Source: WTGJ01 sp965237765 (GTDB taxonomy: Bacteria > Chloroflexota > Anaerolineae > Aggregatilineales > Phototrophicaceae). From it: a stretch of 64,000 nt of DNA. The stretch lies in contig OZ250157.1 of the NCBI GenBank assembly GCA_965237765.1, forward strand, positions 930,001-994,000, in the 5' to 3' direction. Shown here in pieces: positions 16,785 to 29,482 of the stretch. The stretch's first letter is position 1; each line of letters starts with the position of its first letter. A program made the translations under genes and the position numbers. The notes beneath the pieces were generated by a model, which was not told the origin of the DNA, did no database searches, and saw only the letters and a program-made list of their open reading frames with translations.

Positions 16785-17756
16785 TCAAATGCCCAGAACT
16801 GCCTGCTGATACCAGCGCCAGGTCGCCGCCAACCCCGTGCGCAAGGGCGTCTGTGGTTGCCAGCCGAGCAGGCGGCGGGCTTTCGCATTATCACACCATA
16901 GCGTGTCCGGCTCGCTCGGCGGCGCGGGCACATCCTCTTTCCGCGCTGCGATCCCCGTGAGTTCCTCGTAGATCGCGACGAATTCGGCGAAAGAATGGGT
17001 GGCGCCATAGCCCAGATTCAAGATTTCATAACCCAGTGGCCGCTCCAGCGCGCGCTGCAGGGCGTCTACCGTATCGTCGATATAGGTCCAATCCCGACAC
17101 AACGCGCCGCCAGCGTACATCGGGATGGTGCGGCCTTCGTGCAGCCAATCCAGCACCTTCAGCGGCATCATATCCGGCCGGCCGGCGGGGCCATAGACGT
17201 TGAAGAGGCGCGCGACCGTCACATTCAATCCGAATAGCGAATGTGTGGCGTGCGCTAACAACTCGGCGGCGCGCTTGCTGGCCGGGTATGGGGCGAGCGG
17301 CCGGTCGGGAATTTGCTCTTCGCGGAAGGGCGGCGGCGCGTTGCCATAGACCGACGAGGTCGAAGCGAGCACGAGATTCTCGACGCCATGTTGCCGTGCG
17401 CATTCCAGCACATTCACGCTGCCGAGGGTATTGACTTCTGTATAGAGCGGCGCCCGTTCCACGGAATAGCGCACAGCGGCCATACCGGCCAGGTGGGCGA
17501 CGCGGTGGATTCCGCCTTCGGCGAAAAGGCGCTGTAGGGCCGCCGCGTCACGGATATCGCACTCGACGAGGCGCGGCGGCGCTGAAGGGAATTCAGCCAG
17601 CAACCCGGCGACATTGGCTCGCTTGCGCGCAGGATCGTAATAATCGTTGAAATTGTCCAGCAGGATAACGGGCTGCCGCTCGGCTAGCAGACGCGCAGCC
17701 AGCCGGCTGCCGATGAAACCCGCTCCGCCAGTAATTAAGGTCGCGCCCACCGCCAT
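16785..17756 (-). CDS. NAD-dependent nucleotide-sugar epimerase/dehydratase
   Basis: Extended short-chain dehydrogenase of about 323 residues. TGGAGFIG is the NAD-binding motif near the N-terminus, LDNFNDYYDPARKR follows, and the catalytic YPASK lies near residue 145. The NDYYDP pattern and C-terminus resemble UDP-glucuronate 4-epimerases, which would use the product of the UDP-glucose dehydrogenase at 5301-6626. A UDP-glucose 4-epimerase is the alternative. The start ATG 17756 has GGAG five bases upstream; ATG 17780 is also in frame. It is divergent from the sugar dehydrogenase-like gene. Confidence 0.8.
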   Translation of the reverse strand: MAVGATLITGGAGFIGSRLAARLLAERQPVILLDNFNDYYDPARKRANVAGLLAEFPSAPPRLVECDIRDAAALQRLFAEGGIHRVAHLAGMAAVRYSVERAPLYTEVNTLGSVNVLECARQHGVENLVLASTSSVYGNAPPPFREEQIPDRPLAPYPASKRAAELLAHATHSLFGLNVTVARLFNVYGPAGRPDMMPLKVLDWLHEGRTIPMYAGGALCRDWTYIDDTVDALQRALERPLGYEILNLGYGATHSFAEFVAIYEELTGIAARKEDVPAPPSEPDTLWCDNAKARRLLGWQPQTPLRTGLAATWRWYQQAVLGI

Positions 17757-17822
17757 CTGCGCTCCGCGTTGCCCTTCCATCGCGTTTGGTGCATGATAGC
17801 ATGGAGCAAGCGTGGCGTGAGC

Positions 17823-18980
17823 ATGGCGATGCGGTGGGCCATCCTGAGTTTGATCTTATTAGCAATGTGCTGGCTGAGCGCAAGCCCGCTCCCGGCGCGC
17901 GCGCAAGCTGCCCTGCCCCCCTGCTACCAACGCCCCCTGCAAGTTGAGAATACCAAGCCCATCTGGGTGGAAAACGAGCGCTTCTGCGTCGAGCGGGTCA
18001 TCGCCTTACCACCCGGCGAGGATGATGCACTGGCGCTGACCGCCCTGGCTTTCGGCGACGATGGCGCGCTCTATGCCACCGCGCCGCTGCGGGGCGAAGT
18101 CTGGCGTTTCGTCGATGGCGATGGCGATGACCTGCCGGACGCCAATACGGCCCGCGTCATCTTGAGCGGCTTGCGGCGGCCCAATGCGCTGGCCTGGTTG
18201 GATGGCGCCCTCTATGTCGTCGCCAGTGCAGAGGTCTTGCGCTGGGAAGCGGACGGGACGGCGCAGACGCTGGTCGACGATTTGCCGACGGGCGGCGGTT
18301 ACTGGAATGGTGGCCTAGCCTTCGATGGAGAAGGCAATGCCTACGTCGGCAGCGGTGCTCCCTGCGCGGTTTGTGCGGCGCGCGCCCTGGAATCGGCCAA
18401 CCCGCGCGCCAGCATCCTACGCATTCCGGCGGCCGGTACATGGGAAGTCTACGCGACCGGCATCCGACAACCGGCGGGGCTGGCCTGGGCGGCTGGCGCG
18501 CTCTGGGCGACGGATACCGCCAATGACGGACAGCCAGATGAGCTGAACCTCATCGTCCCCGGCGGCAATTACGGTTGGCCCGCCTGTGTTTCTGGCGCGC
18601 CCGCTTGCGCGGAATCCCTCCCGCCGGCTCTCACCCTACCGCCCGGCAGCGTCCCGCTCGCGCTGTTGCGATACGAGGGGGCCGCCTTCCCCTCGCTGGT
18701 GGGCAGCCTGCTACTCGCCCTGGCGGGTGAGCCGAACGCGCCGCTGGGGGAGAGCGGCTTCTCGCTCGCTGCCGTATCGTTGGCGGAGGCGGATGCAGCG
18801 CTCGCTCTGGAATATCTCGTGCCGCAATGGCCGGAACCAAGCGACAATCCACGCGCAAAAATCGCCCTGCTCAACACAGGCATCTGGCCGCGGCAGATCT
18901 TTGGCATCGCCATCGACGCGCGAGGCTGGATCTATTTCAGCCTTAGCGGCGGGCAGATATTCGTACTGCGGCCGCCCTAG
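17823..18980 (+). CDS. Exported PQQ-dependent sugar dehydrogenase-like beta-propeller
   Basis: About 385 residues with a signal peptide (AMRWAILSLILLAMCWLSA). The mature part is a beta-propeller related to soluble glucose/sorbosone dehydrogenases: LRRPNALAWLDGALYV, TGIRQPAGLAWAAGALW, NLIVPGGNYGWPAC and RGWIYFSLSGGQIFVLRP are typical blades. NYGWP matches the family motif. Catalytic His and Ca ligands cannot be confirmed by eye, so enzyme activity is uncertain and a non-catalytic propeller is possible. GTG 17817, with GGAG 10 bases upstream, is an alternative start two codons earlier. Confidence 0.7.
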   Translation: MAMRWAILSLILLAMCWLSASPLPARAQAALPPCYQRPLQVENTKPIWVENERFCVERVIALPPGEDDALALTALAFGDDGALYATAPLRGEVWRFVDGDGDDLPDANTARVILSGLRRPNALAWLDGALYVVASAEVLRWEADGTAQTLVDDLPTGGGYWNGGLAFDGEGNAYVGSGAPCAVCAARALESANPRASILRIPAAGTWEVYATGIRQPAGLAWAAGALWATDTANDGQPDELNLIVPGGNYGWPACVSGAPACAESLPPALTLPPGSVPLALLRYEGAAFPSLVGSLLLALAGEPNAPLGESGFSLAAVSLAEADAALALEYLVPQWPEPSDNPRAKIALLNTGIWPRQIFGIAIDARGWIYFSLSGGQIFVLRPP

Positions 18981-19005
18981 CTTCGCCTCACGCGAAGCCG
19001 ATGCG

Positions 19006-19764
19006 CTAACCCGATTCGCTTTCGCCACGGTAGAAGCGCAGCACGCGATAGGTCTCCGCTGCGGCAAAACCATACTTTTCGCCCAGCCGCGCCGCTCCCG
19101 CGCGCATCATCTCCCCTACCTCTGCGCCCAGCTGCGAACGGTGACAGAGCAACGCGGCGATCTTCCGCTCCAGATAGGGCGCGATATCGACGGCGTGGTT
19201 GTCTTGTTGAGACATGACGAGGTAGACCTCATCGACGTGGTGCGGTTCCAGCCCCTCGGCCAGCAGCTCGGGGAAGATCGGCCGCGTTTCTGCGCTGGGG
19301 AAGGTGGCGTAAAGGGCCGCCTCGCCCGCGGCGCGGTGGTCAGGGTGGTTGATGTAATCCCAATTCGGCCCCTCTTCATCACCCTCCGCGCCCCAATGCA
19401 CGAAGACGGTCGTCGGGTCGGGCAGCACGACGCGACGCGGCCGCCACCGGCGGATGACGCGCGTCAGCTCGCGGCGCAATTCCAGCGTCGCTTGCAGATG
19501 TCCATCGCGCTCGTTCAGGAAGAGCACATCGCGCACGCCCACAGCGTCAGCCGCTGCGATCTGCTCGGCGCGGCGCGTGGCGAGGAGTTGGAGCCGCCGT
19601 TGCTCGGGGGCGTTGCTGCCGGCACCGCCATCGGTGACCACGCAATAGACGACGCGCTCGCCCTCGGCTACCCAGCGCGCCACACTACCCGCGCAGCCGA
19701 ATTCAATGTCGTCCGGGTGGGCGGCGACCACCAGCGTATCTGCTCTAGCTTTCGCGTCCATCAC
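19006..19764 (-). CDS. PIG-L family N-acetyl sugar deacetylase
   Basis: Zinc-dependent deacetylase of 252 residues in the PIG-L/LmbE family. The zinc motif AHPDDIEFGCAG lies near residue 15, and HPDHRAAGEA supplies the third ligand. Members deacetylate N-acetylglucosamine conjugates in glycolipid, mycothiol- or bacillithiol-type and antibiotic pathways. Its start overlaps the stop of the upstream nucleotidyltransferase gene by four bases, so the two are translationally coupled. That suggests a role in amino-sugar or surface-glycan metabolism. A second, frameshifted PIG-L gene lies at 34940-35705. Confidence 0.85.
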   Translation of the reverse strand: MMDAKARADTLVVAAHPDDIEFGCAGSVARWVAEGERVVYCVVTDGGAGSNAPEQRRLQLLATRRAEQIAAADAVGVRDVLFLNERDGHLQATLELRRELTRVIRRWRPRRVVLPDPTTVFVHWGAEGDEEGPNWDYINHPDHRAAGEAALYATFPSAETRPIFPELLAEGLEPHHVDEVYLVMSQQDNHAVDIAPYLERKIAALLCHRSQLGAEVGEMMRAGAARLGEKYGFAAAETYRVLRFYRGESESG

Positions 19765-21086
19765 GCGCCGCTCCCCTGTCGGTACTCTTGCTGCTGACGC
19801 ACGAACACGCGGTCGCCATCGCCCACATCAGCACTCACGATTGTGACGGGGCCAACCTGCGCACCCACGCCAATTTTCACGCCGGGCATGGTCATCGCAT
19901 CGACGCTGATGAACGCGCCCGCGCCGACGATGGCCCCCAATTTCTGGCGGCCGCTACCAACGCGCGCGCCCTTCACGCGGCTGTGCACCTCGCCACGATC
20001 CATGCGCAGATTGGCCGTCGTGCAACCAGCGGAGAAGTTGACGCCTTCGGCAAAAACCGAATCCAGCACGCGGCAGGCGTGCAGCGCGCAACGATCGCCG
20101 ACGTAGCTGCGCGCCACTTCGCTCGTGAAACCTACCTCGCAATCGGCGCCGACCATGCTATCCCGCACCAGCGCGTTGTTGCCGATGACGCTGCGTGCGC
20201 CAATATAAGCCGGACCGACGACGCTGGCGCCGCCGAAGACCCGCGCACCCGCCTCAATCACCACCGGCCCGCTCAGCTGCGCCGTCGGCGCGACGCGCGC
20301 GCTGGGGTCTACGCATTGGTCATCGCTTCCACCGCCGAAATCGGCCAGATAGGCCTCCATCAGCTCCAGCACATGCCAGGGGTATTTGAGCGCGCGCCAG
20401 GGCCCTTCGTAACGCAGGGCGGCGAAATACTGCGTGGGCATCAAGGCGGCCATCGCCCGCTCGTAATGGTCGTCGCCGGCGGGGTCCTCGGCATATTGCT
20501 GGCGGATGGCCGTGCACAGGAGGGCGGCGTCAGGGTGGATGTGCGCGACGATATTGACCAGGTCGCTCGGGCGCGCGTCGGGCGACGGCTTCTCGACGAT
20601 GCCGGTGATTCGTTCGCCCGCCATCCGCAAATAACCGCCAGGGAAATATTCGGCCATCTCGGCAGCGGCCAGGTGAGCGCGTTCCGGATGAGCGGCGTGC
20701 GCGGCGAGCAAATCGGCATAGAGCGCGTCGGTCACCTGGTCGTGCACCTGGTGCACGAAAAGCGGCCCGCTCGTCAGCAGCGGTTCCGCGCAGAGGATCG
20801 CGTCGCCCATACCGCGCGCTTCGGGCTGGATAGCGTAGCGCAACTGCATATCGGGCAGGTCGGTCAGCTCAGCGCGCAGGGCCGCGGCGTTCTGGGCGCT
20901 GGCAACCAGGACAACGCGCCGCAAGCCAAAACCGCGCAGCCGCTCCAGCTGCCGCCGCAGCAAAGTTCGGCCCGCGAATGGGATCAGCAGCTTCTCGCGC
21001 AAGGGCCACATGCGCGAAGAGGAACCGCCGGCGAGGATCAGCGTTTGCGGCAGTATTACCGTCGGCGCTTGCGGCTGGGCGGGCAT
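19761..21086 (-). CDS. Sugar-1-phosphate nucleotidyltransferase with left-handed beta-helix
   Basis: Protein of 441 residues. The N-terminal nucleotidyltransferase domain begins with LAGGSSSRMWPLREKLLIPF, a variant of the GxGxRxxPxT-K motif. After about residue 250 come hexapeptide repeats of a left-handed beta-helix (VIEAGARVFGGASVVGPAYI and onward) and a GlmU-like LGAIVGAGAFISVDA segment. It should join a sugar-1-phosphate to a nucleoside triphosphate. GlmU-like UTP:GlcNAc-1-P or a glucose-1-phosphate enzyme are both possible, and the acetyltransferase activity of true GlmU cannot be assumed. It is coupled to the PIG-L gene. Confidence 0.78.
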   Translation of the reverse strand: MPAQPQAPTVILPQTLILAGGSSSRMWPLREKLLIPFAGRTLLRRQLERLRGFGLRRVVLVASAQNAAALRAELTDLPDMQLRYAIQPEARGMGDAILCAEPLLTSGPLFVHQVHDQVTDALYADLLAAHAAHPERAHLAAAEMAEYFPGGYLRMAGERITGIVEKPSPDARPSDLVNIVAHIHPDAALLCTAIRQQYAEDPAGDDHYERAMAALMPTQYFAALRYEGPWRALKYPWHVLELMEAYLADFGGGSDDQCVDPSARVAPTAQLSGPVVIEAGARVFGGASVVGPAYIGARSVIGNNALVRDSMVGADCEVGFTSEVARSYVGDRCALHACRVLDSVFAEGVNFSAGCTTANLRMDRGEVHSRVKGARVGSGRQKLGAIVGAGAFISVDAMTMPGVKIGVGAQVGPVTIVSADVGDGDRVFVRQQQEYRQGSGA

Positions 21087-21125
21087 CTTTTTCCTTCGCG
21101 CTCCTTAGCGGCGCATTCGCGCAAT

Positions 21126-21154
21126 TTGACGATTCGGCGCGGCGCGGCTATCCT
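21126..21154 (+). promoter_or_regulatory. Promoter of tRNA-Arg
   Basis: TTGACG at 21126-21131 and TATCCT at 21149-21154 with a 17-base spacer, 38 bases before the tRNA. Confidence 0.65.
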
Positions 21155-21192
21155 GCTCATGTGGTGGGCGGTTGCGCCCCGTCACGGCCCCT

Positions 21193-21265
21193 GCCTCCGT
21201 AGCTCAGTGGATAGAGCGAGTGCCTTCTAAGCACCAGGTCGGGAGTTCGATTCTCTCCGGGGGCG
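21193..21265 (+). tRNA. tRNA-Arg (TCT)
   Basis: A 73-base tRNA. The acceptor GCCTCCG pairs with CGGGGGC at 21258-21264 (one G-U pair) and G is the discriminator. The anticodon loop CTTCTAA gives TCT, reading AGA. The D and T arms are normal (GTTCGATTC). CCA is not encoded. Confidence 0.93.
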
Positions 21266-21322
21266 CTAGCGTATCCTAGTAGCGTGGGGCACGGCTGGCA
21301 ATAGAGATTCGCTGGAGCGAAA

Positions 21323-21970
21323 ATGCGGCGCTTCTTTGGTGAACGGAATGATCTGAGCGCGTTGTCGGACGCGGAATTGGCCGCACTGGCGGGTAATGGC
21401 CCGGGTGCCCGCGCCGCCTTCGCCGAATTATACGAGCGCCACATCACGCGCATTTACCAATTCTGTTACCTGCGCACAGGCAACCACCACGACGCGGAGG
21501 ACCTGACCGCGCGCGTCTTCGCCAGGGCGCTGGCGGCAATTGATCGCTATGAAGAACGCGGCGCGCCCTTCGTCTCTTGGCTCTTCCGCATCGCCCGCAA
21601 CCTGGCGCTCAATTGGCAGCGCGACCGCCAACGGCGCCGCATCATCCCTTTCGACGAAAGCATACCTGCCGGCAACCCAGAGGAACAACCGGAAACCTAC
21701 GCCGAACAGGCGGAGGAGCGGGCGCGCTTGCTCGCCGCCATCGGCCGCCTGTCCACACGGAGCCAGCAATTGCTCGTCTTGAAATTCGACGAGGAATGCA
21801 CAAATGCCGAAATCGGCGCCGCTCTGGGGCGCAGCGAAGGGGCGGTGAAATCGCTCTACCATCGTACGCTGCGCGCCTTGCGCCACGAATTGGGCGCCGC
21901 CGTCAATCACACCCATGCCCTGCGCCAGAGGAGACCCCGCCATGATCGAGCGCGACACGCCCAGCGCTAA
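21323..21970 (+). CDS. ECF-type RNA polymerase sigma factor
   Basis: Sigma-70 family protein of 215 residues. Region 2 (AFAELYERHITRIYQFCYLR, then DAEDLTARVFARAL and SWLFRIARNLALNWQRD) contacts the core enzyme and the -10 element. Region 4 (LSTRSQQLLVLKFDEECTNA, then IGAALGRSEGAVKSLYHRTL) is the -35-binding helix-turn-helix. The last 25 residues are basic and unconserved. The next gene begins 29 bases before this one ends, so the two are co-translated, and the partner is a candidate membrane regulator. Confidence 0.85.
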   Translation: MRRFFGERNDLSALSDAELAALAGNGPGARAAFAELYERHITRIYQFCYLRTGNHHDAEDLTARVFARALAAIDRYEERGAPFVSWLFRIARNLALNWQRDRQRRRIIPFDESIPAGNPEEQPETYAEQAEERARLLAAIGRLSTRSQQLLVLKFDEECTNAEIGAALGRSEGAVKSLYHRTLRALRHELGAAVNHTHALRQRRPRHDRARHAQR

Positions 21971-22322
21971 CGGCCGCCAGGAAGACCTGGTGCTGGCCAT
22001 AACCGACGTCCTGCTGGCTGGCGAAGGGGTAGATATCGCCGATATCGCCGCGCGTTATGCCGTACCGCCAGCGCAGGTGCGGCGCTATTCTCAACTCATC
22101 GAGCAGCTGCACTGCATGTTGCTGGGCGCGCGCCCCTCGCCGGGTTTTGTGCGCGCGCTGAAGCGAGATCTGCTGGGGGAAGCCCGGTCGCATTGGCGCT
22201 GGTTGGCCTTGCGGGCGCCGCTGGTATTGGCGGGAGTGGCGCTGGCGGGGGCGCTGGTGACGGCCTCCGCGCGGCGGTGGCGGCGCAATGCTCCGCCGGC
22301 CGATTCGCCCACGGTGAGCTAA
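21942..22322 (+). CDS. Single-pass membrane protein, possible anti-sigma partner
   Basis: A 126-residue protein starting at ATG 21942 behind AGAGGAG. The N-terminal 75 residues are helical and cytoplasmic, including a helix-turn-helix-like VDIADIAARYAVPPAQVRRY. One transmembrane helix follows (APLVLAGVALAGALV), then a short basic tail. It overlaps the ECF sigma gene by 29 bases. Gene order and topology suggest an anti-sigma factor, but the zinc-binding HxxxCxxC motif of the common class is missing, so the role is inferred from context only. Confidence 0.6.
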   Translation: MIERDTPSANGRQEDLVLAITDVLLAGEGVDIADIAARYAVPPAQVRRYSQLIEQLHCMLLGARPSPGFVRALKRDLLGEARSHWRWLALRAPLVLAGVALAGALVTASARRWRRNAPPADSPTVS

Positions 22323-22337
22323 TCGCCCCGTTCGAAC

Positions 22338-22367
22338 TTGACAAGCGGCAACTCCCTCTGCTAGGAT
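22338..22367 (+). promoter_or_regulatory. rpoB promoter
   Basis: A perfect TTGACA at 22338-22343 and TAGGAT at 22362-22367 with an 18-base spacer. This leaves an untranslated leader of about 145 bases before the GTG start at 22519. No clear attenuator hairpin was found in the leader. Confidence 0.7.
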
Positions 22368-22518
22368 GTTGATTCCTGCATGAACCATCCCGGAGTCCGC
22401 GACCTGCTTTCCAGTTCGCTACACCTCCGCATCACCCGCACCGCCATACCGGGACGCAAATGCGTCGCCGGTAAACCCCCATTTCCGCCCGCCGCCTAAC
22501 TAGGCAAGGAGCGCGCCC

Positions 22519-26499
<3,981 letters not shown>

Positions 26500-26530
26500 G
26501 CGAAGTCAACCTTCAATCGTGATGCAAAGG

Positions 26531-26561
26531 GCGGTCGTCGGAAAGGCGGCCGCTTTCTATT
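26531..26561 (+). terminator. Rho-independent terminator after rpoB
   Basis: The 9-base arms GCGGTCGTC (26531-26539) and GGCGGCCGC (26545-26553) pair with two G-U pairs around a GGAAA loop, followed by TTTCTATT. It ends the rpoB transcript before the opposing loader gene, so rpoC is not read from here. Confidence 0.7.
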
Positions 26562-28053
26562 AGGTGAGGCGGCTTTGCCCCGGCGGCTTCACGCGCTCGA
26601 AATAAGATGTCACGTGGATCTCCACGCGCTCGGCGGCGAATAGGCGACTGCGCAATTTCTCGCTGTGCTGCTCGGGCGCCAACGCGCTGGTGATGATGGT
26701 CGGCAATTGGCGCATATGGCGGTGGTCGAGGATCTGGAAAATCTTCTCCTGCCCCCAGTTGGTGCTGCTTTCATGCCCGAGGCCATCAAGGACGAGCAGC
26801 GGCGTATCGCGGATCTCGCGGAAAAGGCGGGAAAGGGTGGTGTTGCTCTGTTCGTCGAAGGTGCTGCGCAGGTGATCGAGCAAGTCGGCTACGCTGGCGA
26901 AGAGCGCGCCCTGCCCTTGATACCGCAGCTCATGGACGATGGCGGCGGCCAGGTGCGTCTTGCCGCTGCCATGCCCGCCGATGATAAGCAACCAGCCCTG
27001 CGGCGCGCGCGCGTATTGTTGGGCGCGGCGTTTGGCGGCTTTCAGGCTCTCTTTCTGCTCCGGGTTGGCGCCCGTATCGGGGAAGAAGCCGTCAAAGCGA
27101 TAATCGGGATAATAATTCAGCATCTCCTGTAGCGGCTTGGGCGTGCTGGGCGCGCGGCCTGGATTGCGGTAATCGGGCACGGGCAATTTGTATTGCGAGA
27201 CCAATTCCGTATCCAGCAGGCGGCTGCGCAGGCGGCCATCCAGATCGTCCAAATCCGCGTTGGTCGTGAGCACGGTCGGCAGGCGGTGGATATAGCGGTA
27301 GTTGAGCAGCTGGAAGAGCTTCTCGCGCGCCCAGGGAGTGGCGAATTCGGTGCCAAAATCATCGAGCACGAGCAGCGAAACGTTACGCACGCGTTGGAAG
27401 AGCTGGTCGTAGCCGATTTCCGAACTGGGGCCGAAGGTGCTGCGCAGGTGGTCGAGCAAATCCGGGCTGGTGAGGAAGAGCGCTTGTCCGCCGCGCTCGA
27501 GCCAGCGGTTGCCGATGGCCGCGGCCAAATGCGTCTTGCCACTGCCATATTCACCCATGAGCAAGAGCCAGCGGCTGCCCTCATCCGTTGGGGCACCGTT
27601 CTTGCCCAAGAGCGCGTCCCAATCGCTCCGCTTGTCGTCAAGCGGCTGCTCGGCGCCCCGCGGCCTTTGGGGGTGGAGCGGCAGCTCGGCGAATTGGCGG
27701 GCGAAGCGGGTGACATCGCGCATGCGTTCGCGTTGCCATTGGCTCCAGACGGCCACGTTCGTCTCGAAATTCGTGAAGCGTTTATCGGCCAACGCGCCCA
27801 AATTGCTGAGGCGCATCAACACGGCGCGGCGCTCGCCATCGGGTAAGGGCGGATAGTTGGGGCAGCGCAACGGTTGGCTCGGCCGCGGCTCGCCTTCGAC
27901 CGCCTCCGGCAAGAACCAGCCGATACCGCCACAGATCGCTTCCCGCTCGCAATATCGGCAGCGTTCGCGGTCGTAGAAATCGTTATAGGCGCCCGCGGCT
28001 CGGGGCGGTTGCGCGCCGTTTTCGGGGCGGGCCTCTTCGTCAGGCATCATCAT
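26560..28053 (-). CDS. DnaC/DnaI-type helicase loader with two fused AAA+ domains
   Basis: Protein of 497 residues, about twice the normal DnaC length. An N-terminal Cys cluster (CRYCEREAIC, then RCPNYPP) probably binds zinc. Two AAA+ domains follow. The first has Walker A GEYGSGKTHLAAA and Walker B LLVLDDFGTEF. The second has Walker A GGHGSGKTHLAAA but Walker B LLVLDGLGHES, where the second acidic residue is Gly, so ATP hydrolysis there may be weak. Both share DLLDHLRSTF, showing an internal duplication. The gene overlaps the end of dnaB by 14 bases and should load that helicase. A DnaC-like role in transposition is less likely given this context. Confidence 0.85.
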   Translation of the reverse strand: MMMPDEEARPENGAQPPRAAGAYNDFYDRERCRYCEREAICGGIGWFLPEAVEGEPRPSQPLRCPNYPPLPDGERRAVLMRLSNLGALADKRFTNFETNVAVWSQWQRERMRDVTRFARQFAELPLHPQRPRGAEQPLDDKRSDWDALLGKNGAPTDEGSRWLLLMGEYGSGKTHLAAAIGNRWLERGGQALFLTSPDLLDHLRSTFGPSSEIGYDQLFQRVRNVSLLVLDDFGTEFATPWAREKLFQLLNYRYIHRLPTVLTTNADLDDLDGRLRSRLLDTELVSQYKLPVPDYRNPGRAPSTPKPLQEMLNYYPDYRFDGFFPDTGANPEQKESLKAAKRRAQQYARAPQGWLLIIGGHGSGKTHLAAAIVHELRYQGQGALFASVADLLDHLRSTFDEQSNTTLSRLFREIRDTPLLVLDGLGHESSTNWGQEKIFQILDHRHMRQLPTIITSALAPEQHSEKLRSRLFAAERVEIHVTSYFERVKPPGQSRLT

Positions 28054-29437
28054 AAGCGGCGGCCGGCTCTTCCAGGCTGATATTCATCGTGCGCGCGTCC
28101 ATGAAGCGCGTGATGCTCTGCTCGAAGAAGAGCGCGCAGCGCCCCGTCGGTCCATTGCGGTGCTTGGCGAGGATGACCTCCGCCTGGTTCGGGAATTCGG
28201 TCGCCTCGTTGTAAATCACATCGCGATAGAGGAACATCACCGCGTCCGCGTCCTGCTCGATCGAACCGCTCTCGCGCAGGTCGCTGAGCAGGGGGCGCTT
28301 GTTATGGCGCTGCTCGACGGCGCGCGAAAGTTGGGCGGCGGAAAGCACCGGCACATCCAACTCGCGCGCCAGCTCCTTGATGCTGCGGCTGATGTAACTG
28401 ATCTCTTGCACGCGGTTGTTTTCATAAACATTGCCGGCGTTCATCAATTGCAGGTAGTCGATGATGACCAGGTCGATGCCGTGCTCATAATAGGCGCGGC
28501 GCGCGCGCGTGCGCAGCTGGATGGGGTTGATACCCGGCGAATCATCGATATAAATCGGCAGCTCGGAAATGCGGCCGGAGGCTTCCACGAAACGCGCGTA
28601 TTCCTGGTCGTTCAGCTGGCCCTGGCGCAGGCGCTGCATATTGATGGAGGTTTCCATCGAGACGAAGCGCTGCGTGATCTGTTCGCGCCCCATCTCCATC
28701 GTGAAAATGACGACGCGGCCACCAAAGCGCGCCGCATTGAGGGCGACGCTTAAGAGGAAGCTGGTCTTGCCCATGCCGGGGCGGCCGGCGCAGATGAGCA
28801 GGTCCGATTTCTGGCAACCCCCCAGCAACCGATCCAGATCGCGAAAGCCACTGGGCAAGCCGAGCGTTTCGTTGGGGTGGTCGTGCAGGTATTCGATGCG
28901 GTCGTAATATTCGCTGATCGCCTTGCGCAAAGGCACCATATCGCGCTGTTCGCGCCCTTCGGTGATATTGAAGAGCTTGCTTTCCGCTTCAGAAGTGACT
29001 TCCTCGAGCGGTTTGCTCTCATCCAGCGCCAGTTCTTTGATTTCATCGGCCGCCACCAGGAGGCGACGGCGGGTGGAGGCGCGCTCGACGATGCGCGCGT
29101 AGGCTTCGGCGTGCGCGGAGCTGGGCGTGGCGCGGAAGAGGCGGACGATATGTGCCTCGCCGCCCACATCCTCCAGCTGCTCGTGGTCGCGCAGTTCTTC
29201 GGTGAGCGTCAGGAAATCGATGCGCTCGTTGCGGGCGAGCAGGCGTTCGAGCGCCTGCCATATGAATTGGTTGCGCGCATAGAAGAAATCGTCCGGCCGC
29301 AGGATGGCTTGCAGGCTATGCAAGAGGGCCGGGTTGATGAGTACCGCGCCGATCGCCGCTTCTTCCGCCTCCGGGCTATAGGGGAGCGTGCCCGGCGGCA
29401 TGGCCGATGGTGGCGGTGCCGATGGCGGGTTGGCCAT
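28040..29437 (-). CDS. dnaB: Replicative DNA helicase
   Basis: Hexameric helicase of 465 residues. The N-terminal domain (AEEAAIGAVLINPALLHSLQ) binds primase and loader. The RecA-like C-terminal domain has Walker A GRPGMGKTSF near residue 215, Walker B LVIIDYLQLM, and the late motif SDLRESGSIEQDADAVMFLYR. Length is typical and no intein is present. Its end overlaps the start of the two-domain loader gene, so helicase and loader are made together. Confidence 0.96.
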   Translation of the reverse strand: MANPPSAPPPSAMPPGTLPYSPEAEEAAIGAVLINPALLHSLQAILRPDDFFYARNQFIWQALERLLARNERIDFLTLTEELRDHEQLEDVGGEAHIVRLFRATPSSAHAEAYARIVERASTRRRLLVAADEIKELALDESKPLEEVTSEAESKLFNITEGREQRDMVPLRKAISEYYDRIEYLHDHPNETLGLPSGFRDLDRLLGGCQKSDLLICAGRPGMGKTSFLLSVALNAARFGGRVVIFTMEMGREQITQRFVSMETSINMQRLRQGQLNDQEYARFVEASGRISELPIYIDDSPGINPIQLRTRARRAYYEHGIDLVIIDYLQLMNAGNVYENNRVQEISYISRSIKELARELDVPVLSAAQLSRAVEQRHNKRPLLSDLRESGSIEQDADAVMFLYRDVIYNEATEFPNQAEVILAKHRNGPTGRCALFFEQSITRFMDARTMNISLEEPAAAYDDA

Positions 29438-29482
29438 GCTCCTCCTTGCTATGGGCTGAAGTGCGGGCGCTGGCGCGAGCAG

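Noticed and set aside
18586..19797. Plus-strand open frame of 403 codons
   Set aside because: It overlaps the end of the sugar dehydrogenase-like gene in another frame and is antisense to the PIG-L gene. No protein family is visible.
19788..21230. Plus-strand open frame of 480 codons opposite the nucleotidyltransferase
   Set aside because: Antisense to a gene with clear motifs; its sequence is His/Ala/Arg-rich without domains, and it runs into the tRNA-Arg gene.
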